A stretch of DNA of 6,367 bases from an uncultured Blautia sp. GTDB lineage: Bacteria > Bacillota > Clostridia > Lachnospirales > Lachnospiraceae. The translations under genes were made by a program, and so were the position numbers. The notes below the pieces were generated by a model. The model ran no database searches. It had not been told where the DNA came from and saw only the letters and a program-made list of their open reading frames with translations. This document shows, piece after piece, positions 1 through 5,244 of the stretch (the stretch's first letter is position 1; each line of letters begins with the position of its first letter). Location: the NCBI GenBank assembly GCA_934373235.1, contig CAKROW010000110.1:1-6367 (forward strand), given 5' to 3'.

Positions 1-1
1 A

Positions 2-802
2 AACAAAATAGAGGTCCAGAACCTTTCAGAGGCTCTTGAAGTTCCTGCTACCAATGACGAGATTTCCCGCCTGACAAGCTCATTTAACAAAATGCTCGCA
101 CGCCTGGATGAAGCATTTACTGCCCAAAAGCAATTTTCTGCCAACGCCGCCCATGAACTGCGGACCCCTCTTGCTGTTATCCAGACAAATCTGGAAGTGT
201 TTGCCCGCAGGGAATCTCCATCTTTAAAAGATTATCAGGATATTTTTGCCATGCTTCAGGAACAGACCGGACGACTTTCCCATTTGGCAGAAATCCTCCT
301 GGATATAACCGGTATTCAGACTATTGAACGTTCCGAAAGGATTTCATTGGCTGTACTGGCTGATGAAGTATTTTGTGATCTGGCTTCCATCGCTGAACAA
401 AAGCAGATTGAATTGATCCAGCAGGAAGGAGACTGCATCATTACCGGAAGTTATCTTTTACTCTATCGTGCTGTGTATAATCTCGTGGAAAATGCAATCA
501 AGTACAACCATCCCGGTGGAAAAGTAACCATTAACATCCGGTTTTCCAAAGGAGTATCCAACACCTCTGTCAATTATGCCACTCTTGTAGTCTCTGACAC
601 CGGAATCGGCATTCCTCCTGAATATCAGGAAAAAATCTTTACTCCTTTTTTTCGAATCGACAAGTCGAGAAGCCGTGCTATGGGAGGTTCCGGACTGGGG
701 CTTGCACTTGTTAATGAAATTGTCAGGCAACATAATGGTCAGGTCAAAGTACTTGAAAGCAGTAAAAAAGGCAGCACAATCGCACTTATGCTGCCCATCT
801 GA
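2..802 (+). CDS. Sensor histidine kinase, C-terminal part (5' truncated by window edge)
   Basis: This is the cytoplasmic part of a two-component sensor kinase that autophosphorylates on histidine and passes the phosphate to a response regulator. The frame is open from base 2 with no start codon in view, so the sensor and membrane segments lie outside the window. The first ~40 residues look like the end of a HAMP linker (NDEISRLTSSFNKMLARLDEAF). The HisKA H-box follows (HELRTPL, phospho-acceptor His codon at 152-154). The HATPase_c motifs are complete: N-box (LVENAIKYN), G1 (VSDTGIGIP), F-box (FTPFFRIDKS) and G2 (GGSGLGLALV). The protein ends naturally at TGA 800-802. The partner regulator is probably upstream, outside the window. 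No convincing terminator follows the stop, and the next sequence is a gene remnant on the opposite strand. The class call is firm; the signal sensed cannot be told from this part. Confidence 0.93.
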   Translation, partial: NKIEVQNLSEALEVPATNDEISRLTSSFNKMLARLDEAFTAQKQFSANAAHELRTPLAVIQTNLEVFARRESPSLKDYQDIFAMLQEQTGRLSHLAEILLDITGIQTIERSERISLAVLADEVFCDLASIAEQKQIELIQQEGDCIITGSYLLLYRAVYNLVENAIKYNHPGGKVTINIRFSKGVSNTSVNYATLVVSDTGIGIPPEYQEKIFTPFFRIDKSRSRAMGGSGLGLALVNEIVRQHNGQVKVLESSKKGSTIALMLPI

Positions 803-817
803 ACACTTGAAACTCAT

Positions 818-1133
818 ATTAATAAAATCCGCATCCAGCAGGATCAGCGCGAAAGAACTTTGTCCATCTTCATATATCTTCAGGAGCTTGTCAAAATATC
901 TGCGGTTCGGAAGCTCTGCCGCTCCGATTACCGGAAATATCTCATCTTTTCTGATACTCTCATTGTAACTGATCAGAGGATATACGATCAGCCTGCGGAT
1001 CATAATACTGACCGTAACGATCAGTATCACCAGGATTGCCATGCATCTTTCTAATTTGCGAACAATCTCCTGTGAGATATGTATGGACCGTCCCCCAGGT
1101 GCTTACCTTTTTAATCCATATTTTTCTTTTCAT
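818..1133 (-). pseudogene. Decayed membrane diguanylate cyclase (GGDEF) remnant
   Basis: I read this as the remains of a diguanylate cyclase gene in two frames. The first piece starts at ATG 1133 (MKRKIWIKKVSTWGTV), 17 bases after the stop of the upstream DUF2284 gene, with AGGGG as a weak ribosome binding site; it looks like a normal N-terminus. Near 1083-1090 the frame changes. The second piece reads HISQEIVRKLERC, a transmembrane segment (MAILVILIVTVSIMIRRLIV), then YPLISYNESIRKDEIFPVIGAAEL, and then abruptly PNRRYFDKLLKIYEDG and FALILLDADF, which match the start of a GGDEF domain. In intact relatives a periplasmic sensor follows the N-terminus, and a coiled linker with an HDxLTGL-like stretch precedes NRRYFD; both are missing. 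The GG(D/E)EF active-site loop is also absent, because the remnant runs out near 818, just before the kinase stop. No cyclase activity is expected. The frame stays open to 458, but that part is antisense to the kinase. Confidence 0.7.
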
Positions 1134-1150
1134 TTTTGCACCCCTGGAGT

Positions 1151-1618
1151 CTATTTCCGGAACAGGATCTGGGAAAAATATCTTATCAGGTTATCATCAC
1201 TCCAGCATATCATCCCCACTTCATCAGCCATCATCTGTGCATTGATACAGTAGGCTGACATACAGGAATTATGTTTGTAGGGACCGGCTGTCATAATAAG
1301 AATATCCTCTTTTCCGGCTGCTCTCATTTTTTCTGCCAGTTTCTCAGTCAGTTGGTTATGATGCAGCTTGGCTTTTTTGTAATCCATAAGGCTGTCCTGG
1401 GTAGTCTGAAGAACCAGTGTTTTTTCGTATTTCAGGGCACGGGCTTTCATTTCCTCCACAGTTCCGCTCTCCGGCGGACAGGCAGGATTGAGATTATAAT
1501 TCCCGCACATATTCTCCTCACAAAAAACACGATATTCCGGCATGAACACCAGTCTGTCCGTGTCCATCACAGCCGCACCTGAAAATCCCAGAAGTATTGC
1601 TTCCTCTGTAAAATCCAT
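1151..1618 (-). CDS. DUF2284-like predicted metal-binding protein, short variant
   Basis: This encodes a soluble 155-residue protein with no signal peptide or membrane segment. The N-terminal half carries the cysteine pattern of the DUF2284 family: FCEENMCGNYNLNPACPPESG, with Cys33, Cys38 and Cys47, followed by an EEM helix. Family members are predicted metal or iron-sulfur binding proteins of unknown function. In many of them a second cysteine-rich segment precedes an S(M/L)SAYGI motif. Here that place reads AGPYKHNSCMSAYCINAQ, so the second cluster is much shortened, keeping only Cys119 and Cys124, with Cys138 further on. ATG 1618 fits an AGAGGG ribosome binding site seven bases upstream, and a TTGATA-17-TATTGT promoter lies above it. 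The gene is probably its own unit, formerly with the diguanylate cyclase remnant behind it. The family call is fairly sure; the function is unknown. Confidence 0.8.
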   Translation of the reverse strand: MDFTEEAILLGFSGAAVMDTDRLVFMPEYRVFCEENMCGNYNLNPACPPESGTVEEMKARALKYEKTLVLQTTQDSLMDYKKAKLHHNQLTEKLAEKMRAAGKEDILIMTAGPYKHNSCMSAYCINAQMMADEVGMICWSDDNLIRYFSQILFRK

Positions 1619-1669
1619 GACCTTTCCCTCTCTTTCCTCATACCTGCTGCTCTTTTTCCGGCAGCCTGT

Positions 1670-1698
1670 ACAATACCTTATTCAATTTTTTATATCAA
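1670..1698 (-). promoter_or_regulatory. Probable sigma-A promoter of the DUF2284-like gene
   Basis: On the minus strand TTGATA (1698-1693) and TATTGT (1675-1670) are separated by 17 bases. Transcription would start near 1663, giving a leader of about 45 bases before ATG 1618. A small GCTGC/GCAGC hairpin can form at 1646-1665 near the start of this leader. The -10 matches consensus at only four of six positions, so this is a moderate call. Confidence 0.5.
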
Positions 1699-1739
1699 CA
1701 GGTTTTGCAATATGTTCGGTAAATCCGGACTTTCCCGTA

Positions 1740-1773
1740 TTTTTATATGTGCGCTTGACAGTACATATAAAAA
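1740..1773. repeat. Inverted repeat, 11-bp perfect arms
   Basis: TTTTTATATGT (1740-1750) is repeated exactly as its reverse complement ACATATAAAAA (1763-1773) across a 12-base spacer. The right arm supplies the T-run of the minus-strand terminator beside it. It marks the left edge of the structured region and mirrors the longer inverted repeat on the right edge at 1858-1917. Confidence 0.7.
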
Positions 1774-1795
1774 AGAATCCTGCTTGCAGGATTCT
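1769..1795 (-). terminator. Rho-independent terminator (minus strand)
   Basis: AGAATCCTGC (1774-1783) and GCAGGATTCT (1786-1795) form a perfect 10-bp stem with a very tight loop. Read on the minus strand the stem is followed by six T's and TATATG. It would stop any transcript entering from the copA side, ahead of the DUF2284 promoter. Its 5' arm can alternatively pair with an upstream GCAGGAT (see the structured element). Confidence 0.75.
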
Positions 1796-1868
1796 CCGCC
1801 TGTGGCGGGTCGCTTCAGCGACATAATTCCTCTCCGACGCAGTGCGATCCTGCCCGGAGGGCTTTTTT
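1774..1868. other. Cluster of hairpins with outward terminators, possible dispersed palindromic element or regulatory RNA
   Basis: Within 95 bases there are four compact helices: the 10-bp stem at 1774-1795, CCGCC-TGT-GGCGG at 1796-1808, GTCGC-TTCA-GCGAC at 1809-1822, and a GCCC-GGA-GGGC terminator stem at 1852-1862. A short CGC/GCG stem lies between, at 1838-1846. T-runs leave the unit in both directions. The heptamer ATCCTGC/GCAGGAT occurs three times (1777-1783, 1786-1792, 1847-1853), so the middle copy can pair with either neighbour. No coding capacity is convincing. The style fits an intergenic palindromic repeat of Lachnospiraceae, or a cis-acting RNA with terminator and antiterminator states. 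Whether it recurs elsewhere in the genome cannot be seen here. Confidence 0.55.
1829..1868 (+). terminator. Rho-independent terminator (plus strand)
   Basis: On the plus strand GCCC-GGA-GGGC (1852-1862) is followed at once by TTTTTT (1863-1868). A longer alternative stem pairs CTCCG (1832-1836) with CGGAG (1855-1859), and CC 1829-1830 with GG 1860-1861, around a small CGC-AGT-GCG hairpin. No plus-strand gene lies directly upstream apart from the distant histidine kinase at 802, so the terminator seems to belong to the structured element itself. Confidence 0.55.
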
Positions 1869-1917
1869 ATGTCATTGGAACATTACGGAGTAATTTCCTA
1901 TGACATAAAAAAGCCCT
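1858..1917. repeat. Long inverted repeat joining two terminator tails
   Basis: The left arm 1858-1880 and right arm 1895-1917 are reverse complements over 23 positions with one mismatch; the outer 18 bases are perfect (AGGGCTTTTTTATGTCAT). The 14-base centre can itself pair ATTAC with GTAAT. Each arm is the GGGC-TTTTTT-ATGTCAT tail of a terminator, one for each strand. Confidence 0.85.
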
Positions 1918-1958
1918 GACACTCTAACGCACTACCTGACATCAGAGTATCGGGGCTT
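1907..1958 (-). terminator. Rho-independent terminator of csoR-copA and of the candidate small RNA
   Basis: Positions 1911-1925 pair with 1944-1958 over 15 positions with one G-U and one mismatch. On the minus strand the stem ends GGGC and is followed by TTTTTTATG. It lies about 100 bases beyond the copA stop at 2060, with no gene between. Confidence 0.8.
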
Positions 1959-1996
1959 AGATTTCCGACTTGTTTGTAGCACATAAGGTTATTCTC
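1907..1996 (-). ncRNA. Candidate small RNA of about 90 nt
   Basis: A promoter (TGGACA-17-TATAAT, 2031-2003) and a strong terminator (1958-1907) frame about 90 bases with no ribosome binding site. The predicted RNA would begin near 1996 with ~38 mostly unpaired bases and end in the 15-pair terminator hairpin with an 18-base loop and a U-run. Part of the 5' segment (GTCGG at about 1967-1971) could pair with CCGAT in the terminator's 5' arm. A 28-codon open frame (1984-1898) crosses it but lacks a ribosome binding site and runs past the terminator. The RNA lies downstream of copA in the same direction, so it could also be seen as a separate 3' transcript. I do not recognise a known family. The call rests on promoter plus terminator only. 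Confidence 0.45.
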
Positions 1997-2002
1997 TGAA
2001 TA

Positions 2003-2031
2003 ATTATATAAAATTATTCTTTTTTTGTCCA
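2003..2031 (-). promoter_or_regulatory. Strong sigma-A-like promoter downstream of copA
   Basis: On the minus strand TGGACA (2031-2026, five of six consensus bases) and a perfect TATAAT (2008-2003) are 17 bases apart, with an A-rich spacer. Transcription would start near 1995-1997 and run into the terminator at 1958-1907. No protein gene with a ribosome binding site follows, which is why a small RNA is proposed. Confidence 0.55.
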
Positions 2032-2059
2032 TACTCTTGTGTGCCTGAAAATATCTTCT

Positions 2060-2275
2060 TTACTGCATGATCCCGGTAACTTCATAGCCGGCATCTTTGA
2101 TCACCTGGCGGATCTTCTCCTCATCCAGTTTCTCCTGTGCTTTGATAACAGTTGTTCCTTTCTCATGGGAGGAAACAACATCCTCGACCTGGAAAGCCTC
2201 CCTGATCGCCTTGTTTACATGTGCCTCACAATGTCCGCACATCATTCCTTCTACATTTACTGTAATCTCTGTCAT
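2060..2275 (-). CDS. Possible internally initiated CopZ-like copper chaperone (in frame within copA)
   Basis: The last 71 codons of copA encode a complete heavy-metal-associated domain. They begin at a methionine (MTEITVNVEGMMCGHCEAHV) that would be a typical start of a free CopZ. On the minus strand AAGGAG (2290-2285) lies exactly nine bases before this ATG (2275-2273), a better-placed ribosome binding site than that of copA itself. CopZ proteins of this size bind Cu(I) through MxCxxC and deliver it to CopA. Two readings are possible: a copZ gene fused to copA whose old start site survives, or a working internal start giving both a fused and a free chaperone. E. coli makes a free chaperone from copA by ribosomal frameshifting, so one gene giving both products has precedent. 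The domain is certain; separate translation is inferred. Confidence 0.5.
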   Translation of the reverse strand: MTEITVNVEGMMCGHCEAHVNKAIREAFQVEDVVSSHEKGTTVIKAQEKLDEEKIRQVIKDAGYEVTGIMQ

Positions 2276-4642
2276 TTTTTTGTTCTCCTTTTCTTCTTTA
2301 TTTACATGATCCATAGAATCATCATGTTTTGTTTCTGTTGTGGAAAGCTTCAGCTCCTCCACCGGATGGAGCTTCCTGTCCCTCTTTGTGTCATGGATCT
2401 TAAACAGATTCAGACGCAGTGCATTGGACACAACACAGAAGCTTGACAGGCTCATTGCCGCAGCTCCGAACATAGGATTTAATGTCCATCCGAAAATCGG
2501 GATCCATACACCTGCTGCCAGCGGAATACCGATCACATTATAGAAAAATGCCCAGAAAAGATTCTCGTGGATATTCCTCAATGTGGCACGGCTTAACCGG
2601 ACTGCTGCCGGAACATCACTTAACCGGCTCTTCATAAGAACTATATCCGCTGCATCAATGGCAATATCCGTTCCCGCACCTATGGCAATCCCGATGTCAG
2701 CTCTTGTAAGAGCCGGTGCATCATTGATACCGTCACCAACCATCGCTACCCTGCCATATTTCTTAAGCTCACGGATCACACTCTCCTTTCCGTCAGGAAG
2801 AACGCCTGCGATCACTTCATCCACACCTGCCTGTGCTCCGATAGCCCTGGCAGTACGCTCATTATCACCAGTGAGCATCACCACACGGATTCCCATGTTC
2901 TGAAGCTCTTTTACTGCCCTTGGACTGTCTTCTTTTATTACGTCCGCAACTGCTATGATCCCCGCAAGCTTTCCGTCCCTGGAAAAAAGCAGCGGTGTTT
3001 TTCCCTGTTCTGCAAGCTGCTCTGCCTGGCGGATCATCTCTGCCGGAACTTCTGCCTGGGAATTTATAAATTTCATGCTGCCTCCCAGAAGTCTGCTGCC
3101 GTCAAGAACTGCCTCCAGTCCGTTTCCCGGAAGTGCGTGGAAATCTGTCACCTCAGATCCGGTAAGCCCAAGCTCTTCCGCTCTGTCCACAATAGCTTTC
3201 GCAAGAGGATGCTCACTTTTTTTCTCAAGGCTGTAGGCCATCCTGAGGATACTTTCCTCTGTCATTCCCTGTGCCGGAAGAATATCTGTCACCTGAGGCT
3301 GTCCACTGGTGATGGTTCCTGTTTTATCCAGTGCCACGATCTGCACCTTGCCTGCTTCCTCCAGGGATACTGCGGTCTTAAATAAGATACCGTTCTTTGC
3401 CCCCATTCCGTTTCCTACCATAATAGCAACCGGGGTGGCAAGTCCCAGGGCACAGGGACAACTGATCACTAGAACAGAAATTCCTCTTGCCAGTGCATAG
3501 CCGAACGGGTGACCTGTAAGAAGCCAGATAATGGTTGTCACAACTGCAATGGTGATAACTGCCGGAACAAAAACTCCGGAAACCTTATCTGCGATCTTGG
3601 CAATGGGGGCTTTAGTTGCAGCCGCGTCACTTACCATCTTAATGATCTGGGACAGTGTGGTATCCTCCCCTACACGGGTAGCCTCACATTTAATAAAACC
3701 AGACTGGTTCACGGTGGCAGCAGAAACCATATCTCCCACTGTCTTGTCTGCCGGTATACTCTCTCCTGTAAGGGCTGACTCATTAACTGCACTGTCACCC
3801 TCCACGATCACACCGTCAACCGGAATGTTTTCTCCGGGGCGCACTACAAAAATATCACCTTTCCGAACCTGTTCCACGGGAACTGTTTCTTCCTGTCCTT
3901 TCCGAAGGACAACGGCTGTTTTCGGTGCAAGTTTCATAAGGCTCTTAAGAGCATCGGTTGTTTTTCCCTTGGAGCGTGCCTCCAGCATTTTGCCCACTGT
4001 GATCAGGGTCAGGATCATGGCTGCTGACTCAAAATAAAAGTCCATCATATAGTTCATGACTGCTTCCATATTTCCGTCAACCTGTGCTCTTGTCATGGCA
4101 AAGAGTGCATACACACTCCATACAAAGGATGCCATGGAACCCATTGCCACCAGAGTATCCATGTTCGGTGAACGGTGCCACAGGCTCTTAAATCCACTAA
4201 TAAAAAATTTCTGGTTTATAACCATAACGATTCCGGCAAGCAGAAGCTGCACCAGTCCCATTGCCACATGGTTATCATTAAACCAGGCCGGCAGCGGCCA
4301 TCCCCACATCATATGTCCCATGGAAAAATACATCAGTACGATAAGAAATCCCACGGACGCGATCAGTCTCCTTTTCAGCACCGGTGTCTCATGATCCTCC
4401 AGTGCCTCCTCTGCCTCGGATATGGAAACCTTACGGATATTTCCGCCCTTTAATGATGCTCCGTATCCTGCCTCCTGTACGGCTTTGATGATCTCACCGG
4501 ACGATGCACTGCCCTCCACACCCATGGAATTGGTAAGAAGGCTTACCGAGCAGGAGGTCACTCCCGGTACCTTCGATACAGCTTTCTCCACACGTGCACT
4601 GCATGCCGCGCAGCTCATTCCGGTTACATTATACTGTTCCAT
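2060..4642 (-). CDS. copA: Copper-exporting P1B-type ATPase with N- and C-terminal metal-binding domains
   Basis: This 860-residue membrane ATPase drives Cu(I) out of the cytoplasm. In order it has an N-terminal heavy-metal-associated domain (GMSCAACS, Cys11/Cys14), four membrane segments (about 92-220), the actuator domain with TGES (292-295), membrane segments 5-6 with the Cu(I) site CPC (395-397), the phosphorylation loop DKTGT (Asp439), the P1B-specific SEHPL (His478-Pro479), GDGINDAP (636-643), and two final segments with YN (701-702) and MSLSS (730-734). CPC, YN and MSxSS together mark the Cu(I) subgroup. Unusually, a charged linker (about 750-789) is followed by a second metal-binding domain (GMMCGHC, Cys802/Cys805) resembling the chaperone CopZ. 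ATG 4642 gives the usual N-terminus; its AGGAG site lies 15 bases upstream, longer than normal. It sits 60 bases after csoR and should be co-transcribed and copper-induced. Confidence 0.97.
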   Translation of the reverse strand: MEQYNVTGMSCAACSARVEKAVSKVPGVTSCSVSLLTNSMGVEGSASSGEIIKAVQEAGYGASLKGGNIRKVSISEAEEALEDHETPVLKRRLIASVGFLIVLMYFSMGHMMWGWPLPAWFNDNHVAMGLVQLLLAGIVMVINQKFFISGFKSLWHRSPNMDTLVAMGSMASFVWSVYALFAMTRAQVDGNMEAVMNYMMDFYFESAAMILTLITVGKMLEARSKGKTTDALKSLMKLAPKTAVVLRKGQEETVPVEQVRKGDIFVVRPGENIPVDGVIVEGDSAVNESALTGESIPADKTVGDMVSAATVNQSGFIKCEATRVGEDTTLSQIIKMVSDAAATKAPIAKIADKVSGVFVPAVITIAVVTTIIWLLTGHPFGYALARGISVLVISCPCALGLATPVAIMVGNGMGAKNGILFKTAVSLEEAGKVQIVALDKTGTITSGQPQVTDILPAQGMTEESILRMAYSLEKKSEHPLAKAIVDRAEELGLTGSEVTDFHALPGNGLEAVLDGSRLLGGSMKFINSQAEVPAEMIRQAEQLAEQGKTPLLFSRDGKLAGIIAVADVIKEDSPRAVKELQNMGIRVVMLTGDNERTARAIGAQAGVDEVIAGVLPDGKESVIRELKKYGRVAMVGDGINDAPALTRADIGIAIGAGTDIAIDAADIVLMKSRLSDVPAAVRLSRATLRNIHENLFWAFFYNVIGIPLAAGVWIPIFGWTLNPMFGAAAMSLSSFCVVSNALRLNLFKIHDTKRDRKLHPVEELKLSTTETKHDDSMDHVNKEEKENKKMTEITVNVEGMMCGHCEAHVNKAIREAFQVEDVVSSHEKGTTVIKAQEKLDEEKIRQVIKDAGYEVTGIMQ
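2285..2290 (-). promoter_or_regulatory. Internal Shine-Dalgarno site within copA
   Basis: AAGGAG on the minus strand, nine bases (AACAAAAAA) ahead of an in-frame ATG at 2275. It falls in the codons for the Lys/Glu/Asn-rich linker, where composition alone favours A and G, so chance formation is possible. Confidence 0.55.
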
Positions 4643-4702
4643 ATTCTTGTCTCAGCTCTCCTCTCCAATATATGTCTCTTCCTGTCTGAAGTAAAGCGGA
4701 CA

Positions 4703-5017
4703 TCACTTCATAAGCTTCTGCAGTGTAGCTACCAGCTCGTCAATCGTCTCATCCTTGCCTTCCCTGATATCCCTGGCAACACAGGTACGGATATGATTGG
4801 CAAGTAATTCCTTGTTAAAGGCATTGACTGCTGCATTGACTGCCGCAGACTGGATCAGGATATCGTTGCAGTACGCATCATTCTCCAACATTCCTATGAT
4901 TCCCCTTATCTGCCCTTCAATACGCTTCAGACGGTTGATCAGCTTCCTGCGCTCTTCCTCTGAACGGTCTGTATGCTTCCCACAGCAGGGACAGGCTTTC
5001 TCTTTTTTATCTGTCAT
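4703..5017 (-). CDS. csoR: Copper-sensing transcriptional repressor CsoR
   Basis: This 104-residue all-helical repressor belongs to the CsoR/RcnR (DUF156) family. It binds operator DNA without copper and lets go when Cu(I) binds. The family core is complete: RLKRIEGQIRGIIGML, then the copper ligands Cys50 (AYCNDIL), His75 and Cys79 (NHIRTCV), the Cys-His-Cys set of true copper sensors rather than the nickel or persulfide members. An extra cysteine-rich N-terminus (CPCCGKH, Cys9, Cys11, Cys12) precedes the core; its role is unknown. ATG 5017 has AAGGAG six bases upstream. It is the first gene of an operon with copA, and two palindromic operators sit in its promoter and leader, so it should repress itself and copA. 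Confidence 0.96.
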   Translation of the reverse strand: MTDKKEKACPCCGKHTDRSEEERRKLINRLKRIEGQIRGIIGMLENDAYCNDILIQSAAVNAAVNAFNKELLANHIRTCVARDIREGKDETIDELVATLQKLMK

Positions 5018-5051
5018 ATGTCTCTCCTTTCACAGGTCTGTCTCGCACTAA

Positions 5052-5068
5052 ATACCCTCATGGGGTAT
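5052..5068. promoter_or_regulatory. CsoR operator 1 (in csoR leader)
   Basis: ATACCCTCATGGGGTAT is an imperfect 17-bp palindrome of the TACCC-n-GGGGTA type known for CsoR sites. It lies just downstream of the predicted transcription start and 35 bp from operator 2, about three to three and a half helical turns. Confidence 0.82.
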
Positions 5069-5081
5069 CTTTATATTTGTA

Positions 5082-5110
5082 ACTATATACCCTACAGGGG
5101 TATTTGTCAA
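5082..5110 (-). promoter_or_regulatory. csoR-copA promoter
   Basis: On the minus strand a perfect TTGACA (5110-5105) and TATAGT (5087-5082) are 17 bases apart, with A/T-rich sequence upstream. Transcription should start near 5075. The spacer is filled by CsoR operator 2, so bound repressor would block RNA polymerase directly. Confidence 0.88.
5087..5103. promoter_or_regulatory. CsoR operator 2 (between -35 and -10)
   Basis: ATACCCTACAGGGGTAT is a second copy of the CsoR-type palindrome, identical to operator 1 except in the centre. It occupies the promoter spacer and touches the first base of the -10. Confidence 0.88.
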
Positions 5111-5163
5111 CTCTTTATTTTTCTCCCGGATCTTTTTTTACATAAAAATAACACTCACATACA

Positions 5164-5192
5164 TTGAAATCAGTGCGGATATTCAGTATAAT
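5164..5192 (+). promoter_or_regulatory. pgi promoter
   Basis: TTGAAA (5164-5169) and a perfect TATAAT (5187-5192) are 17 bases apart. Transcription should start near 5199, giving a leader of about 46 bases. It is 60 bp from the nearest CsoR operator, so copper control of pgi is not expected. Confidence 0.82.
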
Positions 5193-5244
5193 CTGTTTAG
5201 TGTATGTTTATATTACAACAACCTATTTAAAGGAGGAGTTTATT

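Noticed and set aside
458..1042. 194-codon open frame on the minus strand taken as an intact gene
   Set aside because: Only the upper part (about 818-1042) resembles a protein family; the rest is the antisense of the histidine kinase catalytic domain. I kept the upper part as a pseudogene.
1755..1771. TTGACA followed by TATAAA on the plus strand as a promoter
   Set aside because: The two boxes are only five bases apart, and no -10 occurs at a usable distance.
1712..1903. 63-codon plus-strand frame running through the hairpin cluster
   Set aside because: It has no ribosome binding site, consists largely of palindromic sequence and overlaps terminators on both strands; it is a by-product of the structured element.
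1898..1984. 28-codon open frame on the minus strand (MCYKQVGNLSPDTL...) across the candidate small RNA
   Set aside because: It has no ribosome binding site and its codons run through the terminator hairpin and past the U-run, so it is unlikely to be translated.
1998..2026. GAATAATT/AATTATTC hairpin followed by seven T's, as a plus-strand terminator
   Set aside because: The stem is entirely weak pairs apart from its outer G-C, no plus-strand gene precedes it, and on the other strand the same bases form a good TGGACA-17-TATAAT promoter, which is the better reading.
3531..4037. 168-codon plus-strand open frame opposite copA
   Set aside because: It is a low-complexity Ser/Thr/Ala/Pro-rich translation of the antisense of conserved ATPase codons, with no start signals.
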